A stretch of DNA of 64,000 nt, taken from Eutreptiella sp. 'Long Island Sound 2002' (lineage: Eukaryota > Euglenozoa > Euglenophyceae > Eutreptiales > Eutreptiaceae). Of the stretch, positions 23,828-34,178 are shown one piece after another; the first letter of the stretch is position 1, and each line of letters begins with the position of its first letter. Below the pieces are notes generated by a model, which saw only the letters and a program-made list of their open reading frames with translations, was not told the origin of the DNA and did not search any database. The position numbers were made by a program, and so were the translations under genes. The stretch spans positions 1,839,379-1,903,378 of the forward strand of contig OZ038394.1 of the NCBI GenBank assembly GCA_964036045.1, written 5' to 3'.

Positions 23828-26093
23828 CTGGCACTTGCCTTCAGGAGACAGTGACTGGGCATAGACTGAGCCCCCGGCAGGAGGGGGGGGGTTACCTCCC
23901 CCCCTTCCAACGCATCCCTAGGGCTGGCACTGCTTTGTGATCCCCATGGCGAGCAAGCACCGAGCCCGCTTTCTATCAGGGCTGTCCTTCGTGCCTCGGA
24001 CCTCGGACATGACTGTAAATAAATCTCAATGCGCCTGAATTGGTGGATCTTCCATCGCCTGGTGGGGCGTCACTGGCTACAATTGCATCTGAGCCCAAAC
24101 CTTTCCATTGCCGATCGTTGTTCATCCATCTCCCCGGTCTCCTTAGTGGGCATTTTTCTGTGGACCTCGGTGATGGCACTTGAAAGAGCGATGCGACTCC
24201 TTGACAATTGGGTACCTCCGTGTGGATCACTTCCAGGCAGCACCTGTTCACGGCTATGTTCGACAGGGTCAGCCTTAACTCTTTGACCTGATCGTGTATC
24301 TGTACTGGGTGCGCATGCCGGCCTCCCTCATGCCGGTGTGGTTACCCCCGTCGACAGATTACCCCACTCAGCGCTCTGGCGTTCTACCCGTGCGAATCTC
24401 AATAAAACACCGGCCAAACGGTGTCAGTTGCCATAGGCTACCGGTAGACCGCAAACTGCCATCGGTTAACCGCCTACCGCCGTCGCTGAACCAAACTCTG
24501 CCAGTTGAAGCCTGAGGCTGTCTTGAGTAAAAAAACAAAAGGTATCGTTCCTCAAGAGACAGCCCTGCCTCCCATGGCCCAGGCGCCAACCATGCACCGG
24601 AGATCTCCCTACAGTGCAAGCTCTGAATTGCACTCCATCCCAAAGATGAAGGAGGTCCTGAAATCTATGACCCACGCTGTGCTTTGGAGGAGGAGGATAA
24701 ACTTGGGCCTGAGAGATCCCTGCCACCCCCACCAGGCCCAGGTCGTGGATCACACACGGGGGGTGGTGGGGGGGTGAGCACCAAGCCGCTTCCCACTGCG
24801 ATTTGTCCCACTCGTGATTACCACCAGCGCCAGCCATTTGTGGGTCAATGAGCCCTGCCCCCAACAGAGTTTCTGGCACTGCTGGTTCCAGAGGCTCTTG
24901 TGCATGCGTAATGGTGTGGGGGACCTTGGGCCGTATTCACTCTGTGGGAGCAGTGACACTGGCAGGACCCTTGGGGACATCTGCAACAACGACATCCAAC
25001 CCCTTTCTCTTGCACACAGACACCCGAAGGACAAAACAACAAGCCAACCTAATCTGGCATGTTCAGTGGAGAGCCTATGCATGCAGTCTGGATGCAGGCC
25101 TTCCCACGTGCTTATTTAAAAACCTACAGGTGGACCAGCCGCACCAACCAGGGCTCTCCGGAGTTCTGCAAAGAGCAAAGTGCTGGACTCCAACACCTGG
25201 ACCTCAACAGAGGATGTTGACCAGCAACTGCTGTTGGGTACTGTCCAACTGCAAATACCATCAACTTTCAGGTGATATCGTTCAATGAGAACCAAAAAAA
25301 GCACTGCATTCCTACGGAACACACAATTTGTCAGCCGTCAAGAGGCGGTCCCGAAACCAACGATACTGCGGGGCAGGCACCACCGGTCCCCAAGAAAAAT
25401 GTGCTGCACTGCGGCATGCTGCGGCATGGTTCAAGCCGTAGGTGGGGGGTGACCCAATTCTCCAAAAGCTGCAAAGGTGGCAAACCCATGTCCCAACGCC
25501 CTGCAAAGATGAACACAACAGAATCATTTCATGGGTGGTCATGTTGCTACTCCTCCTCCTCACATTTCCGCTTTCTGTCCATTTTATTGACATACAGGAT
25601 TGCCAAATGGCGCACCGTCTCATCACGCATATTAAGATGATCATGTGTTAGGATGTGTCCGCACAAACTGAAGGCCCTCTCGACATGGCATAGGAACTAT
25701 CTGGTTGTTTCTTGTTTTCCCCCAAAACATGGCCCTTCAAGATGGCATTCAAGATGGACCCCAATGGCAATACAAAGATACGAAAGGCAAACTGACCTAC
25801 ATATTGAAAGACGAAGCACATCATGTAGATGCATATCACACACCATACCATGTAACATTTTGTGCAAAGGAAGCAAGGAGCAAATTTCAGTGTGCTGCGG
25901 CATGCTTCAAAACCCCCACCAACGGGCCCCAAAAACGGGTGCTGTGGCATGCTGCAGCATGCTTCAACCGTTGGTGCCTGCTGGTCTGGACCCTATTACA
26001 CTTTGCCACATGTGCAACACCACATGCAACACAGGAGGTCTGGTCCTGCCGGGCCGTGGCTGTGCGAAACAAACCCAGCCCTGACCCGCACAC

Positions 26094-26334
26094 CTTGTCC
26101 ATCCTGATTTTGAATGTATGCCCAATAATTGCCAGTGGTTGGGTCGTAGTAGTACTGTGTGTTTCCATTGGAGGACTTCCTGGTCTCCATGCCTGGGGGA
26201 GCACCGTTGGTGAAACTCCCAGGGCCCCCCAGTGGCTGAGCCATTGTGGGCCCATGTTGGCTCATTGGGGACTTCATAGAAGGTGACTTCATTGGAGACC
26301 TGCCCTCTAAAATCATGTTGACATCGTCTCCACT
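26094..26334 (-). CDS. Candidate exon with a YYYDPTTGNYW motif
   Basis: A 241-nt segment from CACATCAG|AGT to GACAAG|GTGTGCGG, starting at a codon boundary and ending one base into the next codon, which agrees with the entry phase at 23827. The peptide has Ser/Met/Pro repeats (SPMKSPSMKSPMS) and then NTQYYYDPTTGNYWAYIQ. The Tyr-Tyr-Tyr-Asp-Pro-x-Thr-Gly pattern resembles the repeated Y-D/T-G signature of OCRE-type RNA-processing domains, but one short match is not enough to assign it. Additional exons may lie between 24 and 26 kb. Confidence 0.5.
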
Positions 26335-28045
26335 CTGATGTGCATAGGCGCGGTGCAGATCGGGTGCACAGATTGTTGAGAGAGCCACGGCAGTCGGGCA
26401 CGGTTTGTACTGGGCCCCGAATCCCTATTCCGTGTCAAAGGAAAAAAAGAAATCATCAATTCGCCCAGTGCTCAGCTGCAATCCGGCATGGGGGACCTTC
26501 AAACAGCTTGGCAACCAAACTGCCTGAGGCAAACAAGACCAATGTGTTTCTTCAGAAAACCCAATACACTGTACTGTCGTGCGGCACCTGGAGGAGGTGA
26601 ATTGTGGGCTACCATCACCATCATCAAGAAACGATTTCCAGTGTTCCAAATATGACTCTTTTCACAAGGTTTGTATGCTTGCAACGCCAATTGACCCAAT
26701 TAATAAGATCCAAGAGCCTCTGTCCCGTATCGGTCAAATCGACGGAATAGATTTACCTGGGATATCGCGTCCCTCGAATCGATTTTTTTTGGTGGTCCAT
26801 GGTTTGCACGGTCGGTCGATGCTCAACTACGACTACTAATCCTTGGTCGTGTCCTCATGCTTGGCGGTAGGGTTAGGGTTGCTCATGCTGAGCTCTATTA
26901 AAACTTGCATAAGCATTCAAATCGTGCCTGTTCTGTCCGGAGTTTCACAGATGTTTTGATTGATTGCAAGTTTTACAGTCATCTCGTCCAGACCGACAAT
27001 ATTGATCTAGCAGGGACTTATTCAAGTGTGGCAGCCCTAATAGATTACCACCACATCGCTCGAAAAAAATCAAAGAAAATTTTCGTGGTTTTGAGATAAG
27101 AATCAACCCTGCATGACAGAAAAGGAGGTGGGATGTCTTAGGACACTTGAGGCGAATGCCACACAACCGTGGGACCCACCTGCTAAAAAAACACACAAGA
27201 CACAACACATGTTCAATGTGTTTGATCCCGTGATCTGGTCTTCAGCTGGTGATCCAATCTAAATACTTGATCACTTACACTGGATCAATATTGCACATTC
27301 TAGTATGCGCCAAGGGTCTATCTCAAGTTAGCAACCCCCCTTTCGTCATCTCATTCATCACAAAGGCACTGAGTGCAATGCAGACTGTGCTGGGAAAAGC
27401 GCTTGGAAAACTGTGAGGCTCTCAGTGCAATGGCCCTGATGGCAATTGCAGATTTGGTGCCGGTTCTCATTCTTTCCCATTATCACCCTGCGCATAACTG
27501 TCTGTGGGACACCCTGCACATACTTTTTGTGTGTGTTCCCTTGTGACAAACAAACAAACTGTGTTGCTGTAGCACACGTTCCATGATGTGAGCATCCTAT
27601 GGATAAGAAATGGGCATTTCGCAGTTTGCTCCTGCTCCTCGCGTGACACCCCCTGAAAACGAGTCCTCACCACTGGGGTATTTCACCCTCCGGCTGGGCC
27701 CTGTGTTAACATAGTAGCAGCACGGCAGCAGCAGCAGCAGCAGCAACACGCACAGACACACACACCAAAAACAAAGCACATGCCAACATGCCATAAGAAA
27801 ATTCAATTCAATAATTATGGTCCTGCTGTTGTGAAAAGAATTTTGCAACTATCACTAAGAACTACTAAGAACAAAGAAAAACGAGCGAGACACTAAATTA
27901 ATTCTCCAAATTACCTCCTCGAATTTGAACTATTTTTTTCATTACCAATTGGCAACGTTCCCCAATCGGTTCACTGAATCGTAAAAATTAAGAACTACTC
28001 GCGAGACACTAAATAAATGAATACTAAATAATTTCTACAACATAC
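26335..28045. other. No gene recognised; composition becomes AT-rich
   Basis: From about 26.6 kb the sequence becomes visibly richer in A and T than the first 26 kb. A GGGTTAGGGTT telomere-like pair lies at about 26871. No splice-bounded exon was accepted here. Confidence 0.4.
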
Positions 28046-28216
28046 CGTTTCAAATTTAAACCTTTTCCGTATTGATTGCCAAACCAACGGGCAACTTGTC
28101 CCCAGTTGGTGGACGCAAAGGAAAGAATGAGCGGCCAAAGAAAACCAAATGGCAAAGGAAGGAGGAGTAGGACAGAGGACTTTACAAGGCGACTTAGTGG
28201 TACGCCTTCACCAATC
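28046..28216 (-). CDS. Candidate exon encoding a membrane segment
   Basis: Acceptor GTATTTAG|GATTGG and donor AAACG|GTATGTTG. The only open frame gives a hydrophobic stretch (SVLLLLPLPFGFLWPLILSF) followed by a polar tail ending in YGKGLNLKR. Entry phase is one base before a codon boundary, which does not match the exon at 28497-28595 directly, so a missing exon or a separate gene is possible. Confidence 0.4.
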
Positions 28217-28496
28217 CTAAATACCACACAACCCACACAAAACGGTTCTCAATATTTTGTCCGAACAAACCACTTCTCGTGATTTGTGACAAGAGTTATA
28301 CATATGCTCGGTCACTATGGAATCTGGTGACATGCTCTTGTGCTAGAGTTGTGACTCGATGTCGACAGCCCAAAAGCCGACGGGCTTTGTCATTGGCCTT
28401 TGGGACAAAATCAATCTTCACGCATGGATTTGACTCGAACTTTTGCCCTTGGCTTCAAAAGGGTATGCTGGCGACCGCTAGCGGCGGTGGGCATAC

Positions 28497-28595
28497 CAAC
28501 ATCAATGAGATTCTCTTCTGCTGTTGGTTGGGCGCCAGAAGGTTGCGGTTGCTAGTGGTTGGACTGTTATACATATCCATATCATCACCGGTATC
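28497..28595 (-). CDS. Candidate exon, acidic then Gln-rich
   Basis: A 99-nt, phase 0-0 segment between GTTCAG|GAT and ATGTTG|GTATGCCC. It encodes DTGDDMDMYNSPTTSNRNLL and ends QQQKRISLML. Both borders are good splice consensus. It is probably part of the same minus-strand gene as the exons at 29.1-29.3 kb; function unknown. Confidence 0.45.
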
Positions 28596-29141
28596 CTGAA
28601 CGTAAGCAAAAGGCAAAATCGGGAGATGCGTCGAGGCTATGCAGGTGAGTACAAGAATGTGCAAATGGAGGAACGTTCCAAACACAAGCATGCACGGGAG
28701 CCTTGCTCGTATGCATACATTGATTTTAAATGTTCGGAAACCCACCATGAGGAGGGCTCACTCCACAAACCTAAAATTGTTGACCGGACCATTCTTCTTG
28801 GTTTGCATGGTTCCCCCACTAGCCCGCAATACAACACGCGACGGGCCAATGGTGGTTCCACACATTGGTTCAATTGGTGGCTCCGCTCAACGGGTCATTC
28901 GCGATTCAGTCGATTGAACTTAACATCACTCTCCGAACGCTCCGTCCCAAATGTAGCGGGGTTGACAAAATCCAACATCGCTCCGCATTGAACGAACCAA
29001 AAAGCATTTTGGCTCCTGCTAGCGACAACCAATCATTTGAGCCGAGCCCTTTTGTCACGAAACGGGATGGATTGAGGTAGCGTTTCTCTAGCTTGGGATG
29101 AGCGGACATGGGAATGCACATGGGCCTCAACATCGGCATAC

Positions 29142-29204
29142 CATATCTATTCCTGGTAGCTTGTGCGCGGCCGCGAGGGAGCCCATCGTTGCTCGATTTT
29201 GGAT
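29142..29204 (-). CDS. Candidate 63-nt exon
   Basis: Bounded by CCCGACAG|ATCC and AGATATG|GTATGCC, entering and leaving in the same phase as the 63-nt exon upstream (29254-29316), from which it is separated by a 49-nt intron. The peptide is basic and polar (PKSSNDGLPRGRAQATRNRY). Too short to identify. Confidence 0.4.
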
Positions 29205-29253
29205 CTGTCGGGAGACGGATGCGACATACAATGCAAGGATTCATGCTACTCAC

Positions 29254-29316
29254 CTTGACACAGGCGTGATGAGAACTTTACAAATGAGACGAATGTTTGT
29301 TCCAAACTCAAACGGG
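29254..29316 (-). CDS. Candidate 63-nt exon
   Basis: Bounded by TGTGGCAG|CCCG and GTCAAG|GTGAGTAG (near-perfect donor). Two frames are open; the one in phase with the next exon gives RLSLEQTFVSFVKFSSRLCQ. The short intron and size resemble other small genes in this AT-richer stretch. Confidence 0.4.
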
Positions 29317-30310
29317 CTGCCACATTTGTACATCTTCCATGCTACTTACAAGGTTCTGCGGCGGTGTTTGGGTGCGTTGTCCCTTGCCATCCCCACCGCC
29401 ATTATCATGATGGTCATCCCCACCCCCCATCCTCATGCCCATTCTTTTCACTTCTTGACTTCCTCCTCCGTGCGGAAAAGCAGGCCCGGGTATTTAAAAC
29501 CCACGTATCCCCCTCGCCCCGCCCCGCCTCCTTTCCCCCTTTTCTCCGGTGCCCAAGCATACCACTCCCCTGGGCACGGTACGCATATGGTAATTTACTC
29601 ATTTAAACGACGCTTTTGCGCAGCAAAACATGGACGTCCGAGTTGCAACATGATTCTTTGTGCCATGTTCTGAACGTCGGTCATTCAAAATGCGATTGCA
29701 ATCATTTTTGGCGTGCAAAATATTGTTGCCAAAAACTTGCCCGAGGGCGTGATAGTATATCATCAACACTTTGTTTATGTGAAGGGAGACGATTGTGGCT
29801 CTCACTGGCCAAAAGCGGGTTCAAAAATGGTCCTTTTCAGCTTGGTTTTGGCTTTTTTTCGTTGTGAAGATACAACAAAGGCTGATGTGACAAGCACATG
29901 CTTCCAAACCGAGCCGTTCCTTTTTGAAAATGATTGGGCCATAAGAAGAACGCACCAGGAAAAAATTACACCGGGTACATGGACCGCAACTGCATGTGGA
30001 ACGCGGAACGCGGAAAGCCATGAATAATAGCACTACACGTAGCAATTGGTGGTGGCTCGATGGAACGTGCGCATCGGCAATCACCATTCGCCTTGTTTGT
30101 GGCGGGACAATGCGAAATATATCATGGAAAGTGCCTCGCGTGCCTTTTTTCTAATTTATTGGCCCACTTCTCCGCTTTGTAGGGTCATCCGATTTTGTGT
30201 GTTTGCATGCTATGAGCATGCACACGAGATTCTTTTCGCTTTGCCGATTATCATGCCGACTATGCCTTTACGCTCGAAAAACGCACGTTTCAACTGTGGG
30301 ATGTGGACCG

Positions 30311-31951
30311 TCATGCGTTTGCAAAAAGACGACCATGTAATTTTGAAGTGGTCAACTTGGCAGATTGGATGAAAGTAAGGCGGGTATGCCCTGAAGACCA
30401 CCCCGAAAACAAGTGTATCGATCCGATTTTCGCAACGAATATCACACACACAACAACCTCTTCACGGGTAGCGGCTGCTTTTTGTTGCCTCAAGTCTTCC
30501 AATTTCTCGTTGTGCTTGGACCACAAATAATACCACAATACCGTGCCACCAACGCACAACAATAAACCAAAGATCACCAAGAAGATCACCAAGCCAACGG
30601 CCAAGCTAGCGCCATCTTCGGACGTATCGTCAGTATCTAATGAATGAGCATGACATCGTACGGAACAATGATGTAGAACACGTAGCCAACGTAGGCAACT
30701 CCGCGATGCTAAGCAAAACATCAAATCAACATTGCGATCAAAAGGAAGGTGTTTACCCCATACTAACGTCTCCGGCTCAACCAAGATATCCTTGTCCAAA
30801 TTGAACCAATTTGCCGTGCGGTATTTGTAACACAAAGTGTATGAGCCTGTTGCAGGTGCTTTGCCGGCCTCAACGATGGCCCTCGTAGCCATGGGCAAAT
30901 TTACCTCCTACATGGCACAAAGAAAGATTGTGATCCATCATGCGATTTGACACAATACTACGGGTGCTGACCTTCCTTCTAACGTCATATCGCTTCGAGG
31001 AATCAATGAATATATACATGGCAATCCAGACAAACACAGGCGATAACTGTTAGTTTGAGTTTGTAGCTATAAGTTTGAGAATTGTTGTTTCGGAGAATGT
31101 GTGGCTCGTGTCCGCATTGTTGTTCCCACGACGACGCGAGACATTCCATTGAAACTCGATGCATGTTGAGTTTGTGTTGCTTGGTAACGTGTCGCAAGAA
31201 GCACGCGAACGCCAAAAGTGTAAAAAGCTCATCGGTGCCGCAGTCGTCCACACCTGGTAATCCAAAGTCCCTTTCAAGACGAACTCTTGATTACTACAAG
31301 CGCTACCCTTTTTTGCGATGCCCCATTGATCACCCGCGGAAAGTTGTTCTCCATAGATCCAAAGTTGGAAGCCTTGCGCAACAATCAACGAAGAGGGTAC
31401 GGTGGTGTATGCGGCGGGGCCCAACACCACGAGAGTTTTCGGCATGGGATGCCACCCAAAGTTGTCGGAGTAGCACACAGAGTATTGGCCTATAAAACGA
31501 TAAGGGGAGATACAACTTCCTTGTACTGTCGCCGTTGCTAGGGGAGGTGGTGCTTGCAATTTCACATACCAGAATTCAGATTCAGATTGCTCATGATAAC
31601 ACTTTGCCGACTGAGTTGGGGGAAAGAACCAAACTTGGAAATTTGCAAGGGGTCGGGAATGTTACTACTGTTGCAAAACACGATTCCGGGAAGATATTCG
31701 GCATAAAGCGAAGGACTGCGTTGTAGCTCCATGATGTCAATTTCTTGTTTGGCAAAACCGATGTAGTCAGGGTCATTCCAAAATCCGTAGGGGTGGGCGG
31801 CTTCGATGGTGAAGCGCTGGTCGGGATTAATAACGGACGGCCTTGTTTGCCATAAAACTTGTGGTGTACTTGTCGGTGTTGGGGTTTGTGTTAGGCAAAT
31901 GGCGCACCCAAGAAGGGTAGTGATGAAATAGATGTACGTGAAGGTGGCCAT
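30311..31951 (-). CDS. Four-exon gene for a predicted type I membrane protein
   Basis: Exons on the minus strand are 31951-31570, 31489-31254, 30907-30757 and 30636-30311. All introns are GT-AG (80, 346 and 120 nt) and the reading phase agrees at every junction, giving about 364 codons. The first exon starts MATFTYIYFITTLLGCAICL, a typical signal peptide, followed by a Thr/Pro-rich stretch. Exons 2 and 3 carry two similar extracellular motifs, GQYSVCYSDNFGWHPM and GSYTLCYKYRTANWFNL (pattern G-x-Y-x-x-C-Y-x(6)-W). Exon 4 opens with an acidic DTDDTSEDG linker, then a membrane span (AVGLVIFLVIFGLLLCVGG) and a charged cytoplasmic tail (SKHNEKLEDLRQQKAAATRE). A surface protein is inferred. The tail beyond EEVVV looks less natural, so a further intron may follow. 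The family is not named. Confidence 0.6.
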
Positions 31952-32601
31952 GTCTCAAAGCATGTGAAGCGAACAACCACAAAGTTGCATGTCTGTGAAA
32001 CATGAAGGAGAATGTCGCATGAATGGCAAAAAGATTCCTGTAAATCAAAATTTCCAAAAGTTTCCGTGCCGGGCCCGGCATCAGTTGTTTTTGTTCAAGA
32101 CTGGCCGGGACGCGAATTCCACGTCGACGCAGGGCATGACGCAGCGAAATGTCAACGAGTTGCAAATGGGATTTTGGTATGAGCGCTGTCAGGATATTTT
32201 CCTGTAAAAGCCCATTATTTGATGGATTTATTCAATGATTGTATGCCTTTTGGATTCTGCAACACAATCACAGATGACGATTTCAAGCTGAATTCGCTTG
32301 TGTTAATCTATGGTACTAAATCGTGGAAGACGATTGCGGAAACTTTGCTGAAACACACTGGTATGTGATTCCTTCTTGATTGCAATGTAAATGAGGATGG
32401 GATAACAGCGCCAAGTCTAACGCATGTTACTTTCGGGTTGTCTCCCAGATGTCGAGTGCTACGAGAGATGGAAATTGATTAATCATGTGAGCAAGGTGTG
32501 CTTTCATTCCGGCCAAAGAGAATGTCACGTTAGGTTTCCTCCCATGCATAACATTAGCCATCCAAGCGTGATGTTCTTAACAATGGCACCCAAACTCTCA
32601 G

Positions 32602-32822
32602 AGCAACCCGATGAACTTCAAGGGAGTTGCACCGACGGAGCAAGAAAGTGATGCGAAAAAGACTACGACAGGTGATGTTTCGTGTCACCTTCGAATGAGG
32701 ACAAGGATTACTTCGTGCTGGGTCGTTAGTTGGCTCGGAACTTGCTTCGAAGGAGGTGAGGTTCTCATCCCATTTCCATTTTCTAGGCAAACGCAAAGCG
32801 GAAGAAGTCGAGGACTCCAATG
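32602..32822 (+). CDS. Two candidate exons of a small plus-strand gene
   Basis: Exon 32602-32671 (after CTCTCAG; donor ACAG|GTGATG) and exon 32787-32822 (after TTTTCTAG; donor AATG|GTATGTCC) join in phase across a 115-nt GT-AG intron. The join gives a charged peptide containing PTEQESDAKKTTT and then KRKAEEVEDSN, which resembles a nuclear-localisation type basic/acidic segment. Upstream and downstream exons are unresolved: the second exon may also read through to a stop about 50 nt later. Function unknown. Confidence 0.45.
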
Positions 32823-33507
32823 GTATGTCCGCATCCATGCCCACGAGTTGTGCCAGCACAAAGCCGTGAACTAAATCCAACGTGGCATTGGCGATCGGAC
32901 CTTCGGACTAGTAACATTTGTTTCAAAACACGTGCTCGCTCGCATGCACATATGATACGGTGGTGGCAAGAGCAATTCGTTGAACAGTGCCCCCAACGTG
33001 TTCAGAGAACGACGAGCCGCCCAAACGGAAGCTCGCAACCGAATCATCGCCGATTAACTTTGACGACTTGTTGCATTATGCCACGTCCCCGAGTCCATCA
33101 TGTATGCCATTGGGCCCTTTGCACGCTTTGAGCACGCTTTGATCCTATGTGCGGAGAAGGGAGCGTATGGTTGAGGGGATTCACCCCTTGCGGCGATAAG
33201 GATATGTGCACGTAAGTTTCGATTCGGCATGCGACCGAAGAGGACTGTGGGCATTCGGCACTACTCCTTGAAGGCCACCATTGCGAAGCGAGCTACATGC
33301 CTAAGATTTGCATTTGAGGACCCTTAGCTTTCGACCCGGTTAGGAATTCGTATGGATGTTGTGATCGAGGTATTCCATTTTCGACGAGATTTATGGTACT
33401 TCCGCTTTGTGGTGGTCCGCATCCATTTTGTGGTAGTCGTTTGCACTCTTGGTGGTCATTAGCGTTCCACTTTTGGCTTCATCACCCAAAAATGAGGGGC
33501 CACATCG

Positions 33508-33870
33508 AATTGTGGGAGTCCCTAGTAGCTACTCAAGTGGCCACACCTTAGCATGGTAGTCCATGACCCCAACTCGTGGGGTGAGACCAAAGTATGGAAG
33601 TCAATCACGCCAATTCAAGCGGCCACACCGAAGCGTAGAAGTCTATCACCCCGATTCCGGGGCCATGCCACAGCGTGGGACTCCATTACACTGACTCTGG
33701 GGGCAAGCACATGCCTTGGGGTCCATTAGCCTAGTTTGATGGGGCCACAGCAAAGCGAGAAATCCATAACGCAAACTCCATGGGCCAACTAGAAGTGTGG
33801 CACTCCATCACCGCAACATGAGAGGCCAAACCAAAGCGTGAGAGACCATAACCCCCAAACAAGTGGCTCG
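33508..33870 (+). repeat. Diverged 41-bp minisatellite, about nine units
   Basis: Units beginning AG[CT]GTGG[GA]A[GC]TCCAT start at 33508, 33550, 33591, 33632, 33672, 33711, 33754, 33794 and 33835. Spacing is 39-43 bp. Each ends with a GGGGCCA[CA]ACC-like phrase. Units are well diverged from one another, so the array is old. The period is not a multiple of three. Confidence 0.75.
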
Positions 33871-33985
33871 CATGGATGGTGCTTCCATGTTCCCTCTAAG
33901 TCGGATCGATATTGCATGGATGGTGCTTCCATGTTCCCTCCAAGTCGGACCGATATCGCATGGATGGTGCTTCCATGTTCCTTTT
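33871..33985 (+). repeat. 44-bp tandem repeat, 2.6 copies
   Basis: CATGGATGGTGCTTCCATGTTCC starts at 33871, 33915 and 33959 (exact 44-bp spacing) with CTC[TC]AAGTCGGA[TC]CGATAT between. It directly follows the older 41-bp array and lies about 20 bp before the acceptor of the next exon. Confidence 0.85.
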
Positions 33986-34002
33986 CTCCCTCCATTTCAC
34001 AG

Positions 34003-34178
34003 CAAGGCAACCATACGACGTGACGAGTTGGCTCGACACCGTCGGCAAGTTGGCCGATAGCGTCCACCCCATGGCATTAGATAACATTTTTGAGGAAATC
34101 GTGCGCAAGAATAACCATCTGGCGGCGTACCTCAAGGACCCTAGTATTGGGAGTGCCCCGCCACCAACGGCATCGAAG
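34003..34178 (+). CDS. Candidate exon, plus strand
   Basis: A 176-nt open segment after a strong polypyrimidine acceptor (CTCCCTCCATTTCACAG) and before GAAG|GTTTTGG. The peptide has normal protein composition, including TSWLDTVGKLADSVHPMALD and FEEIVRKNNHLAAYLKDP, with amphipathic-helix character. It may instead read on past 34178 to the next CTGCAG at about 34257. Not recognised; partner exons not found. Confidence 0.45.

Noticed and set aside
28995..29015. GCATTTTGGCTC resembling the dinoflagellate spliced leader
   Set aside because: Only about 12 of 22 positions match and no donor GT follows in the right place; not a spliced-leader gene or relic.
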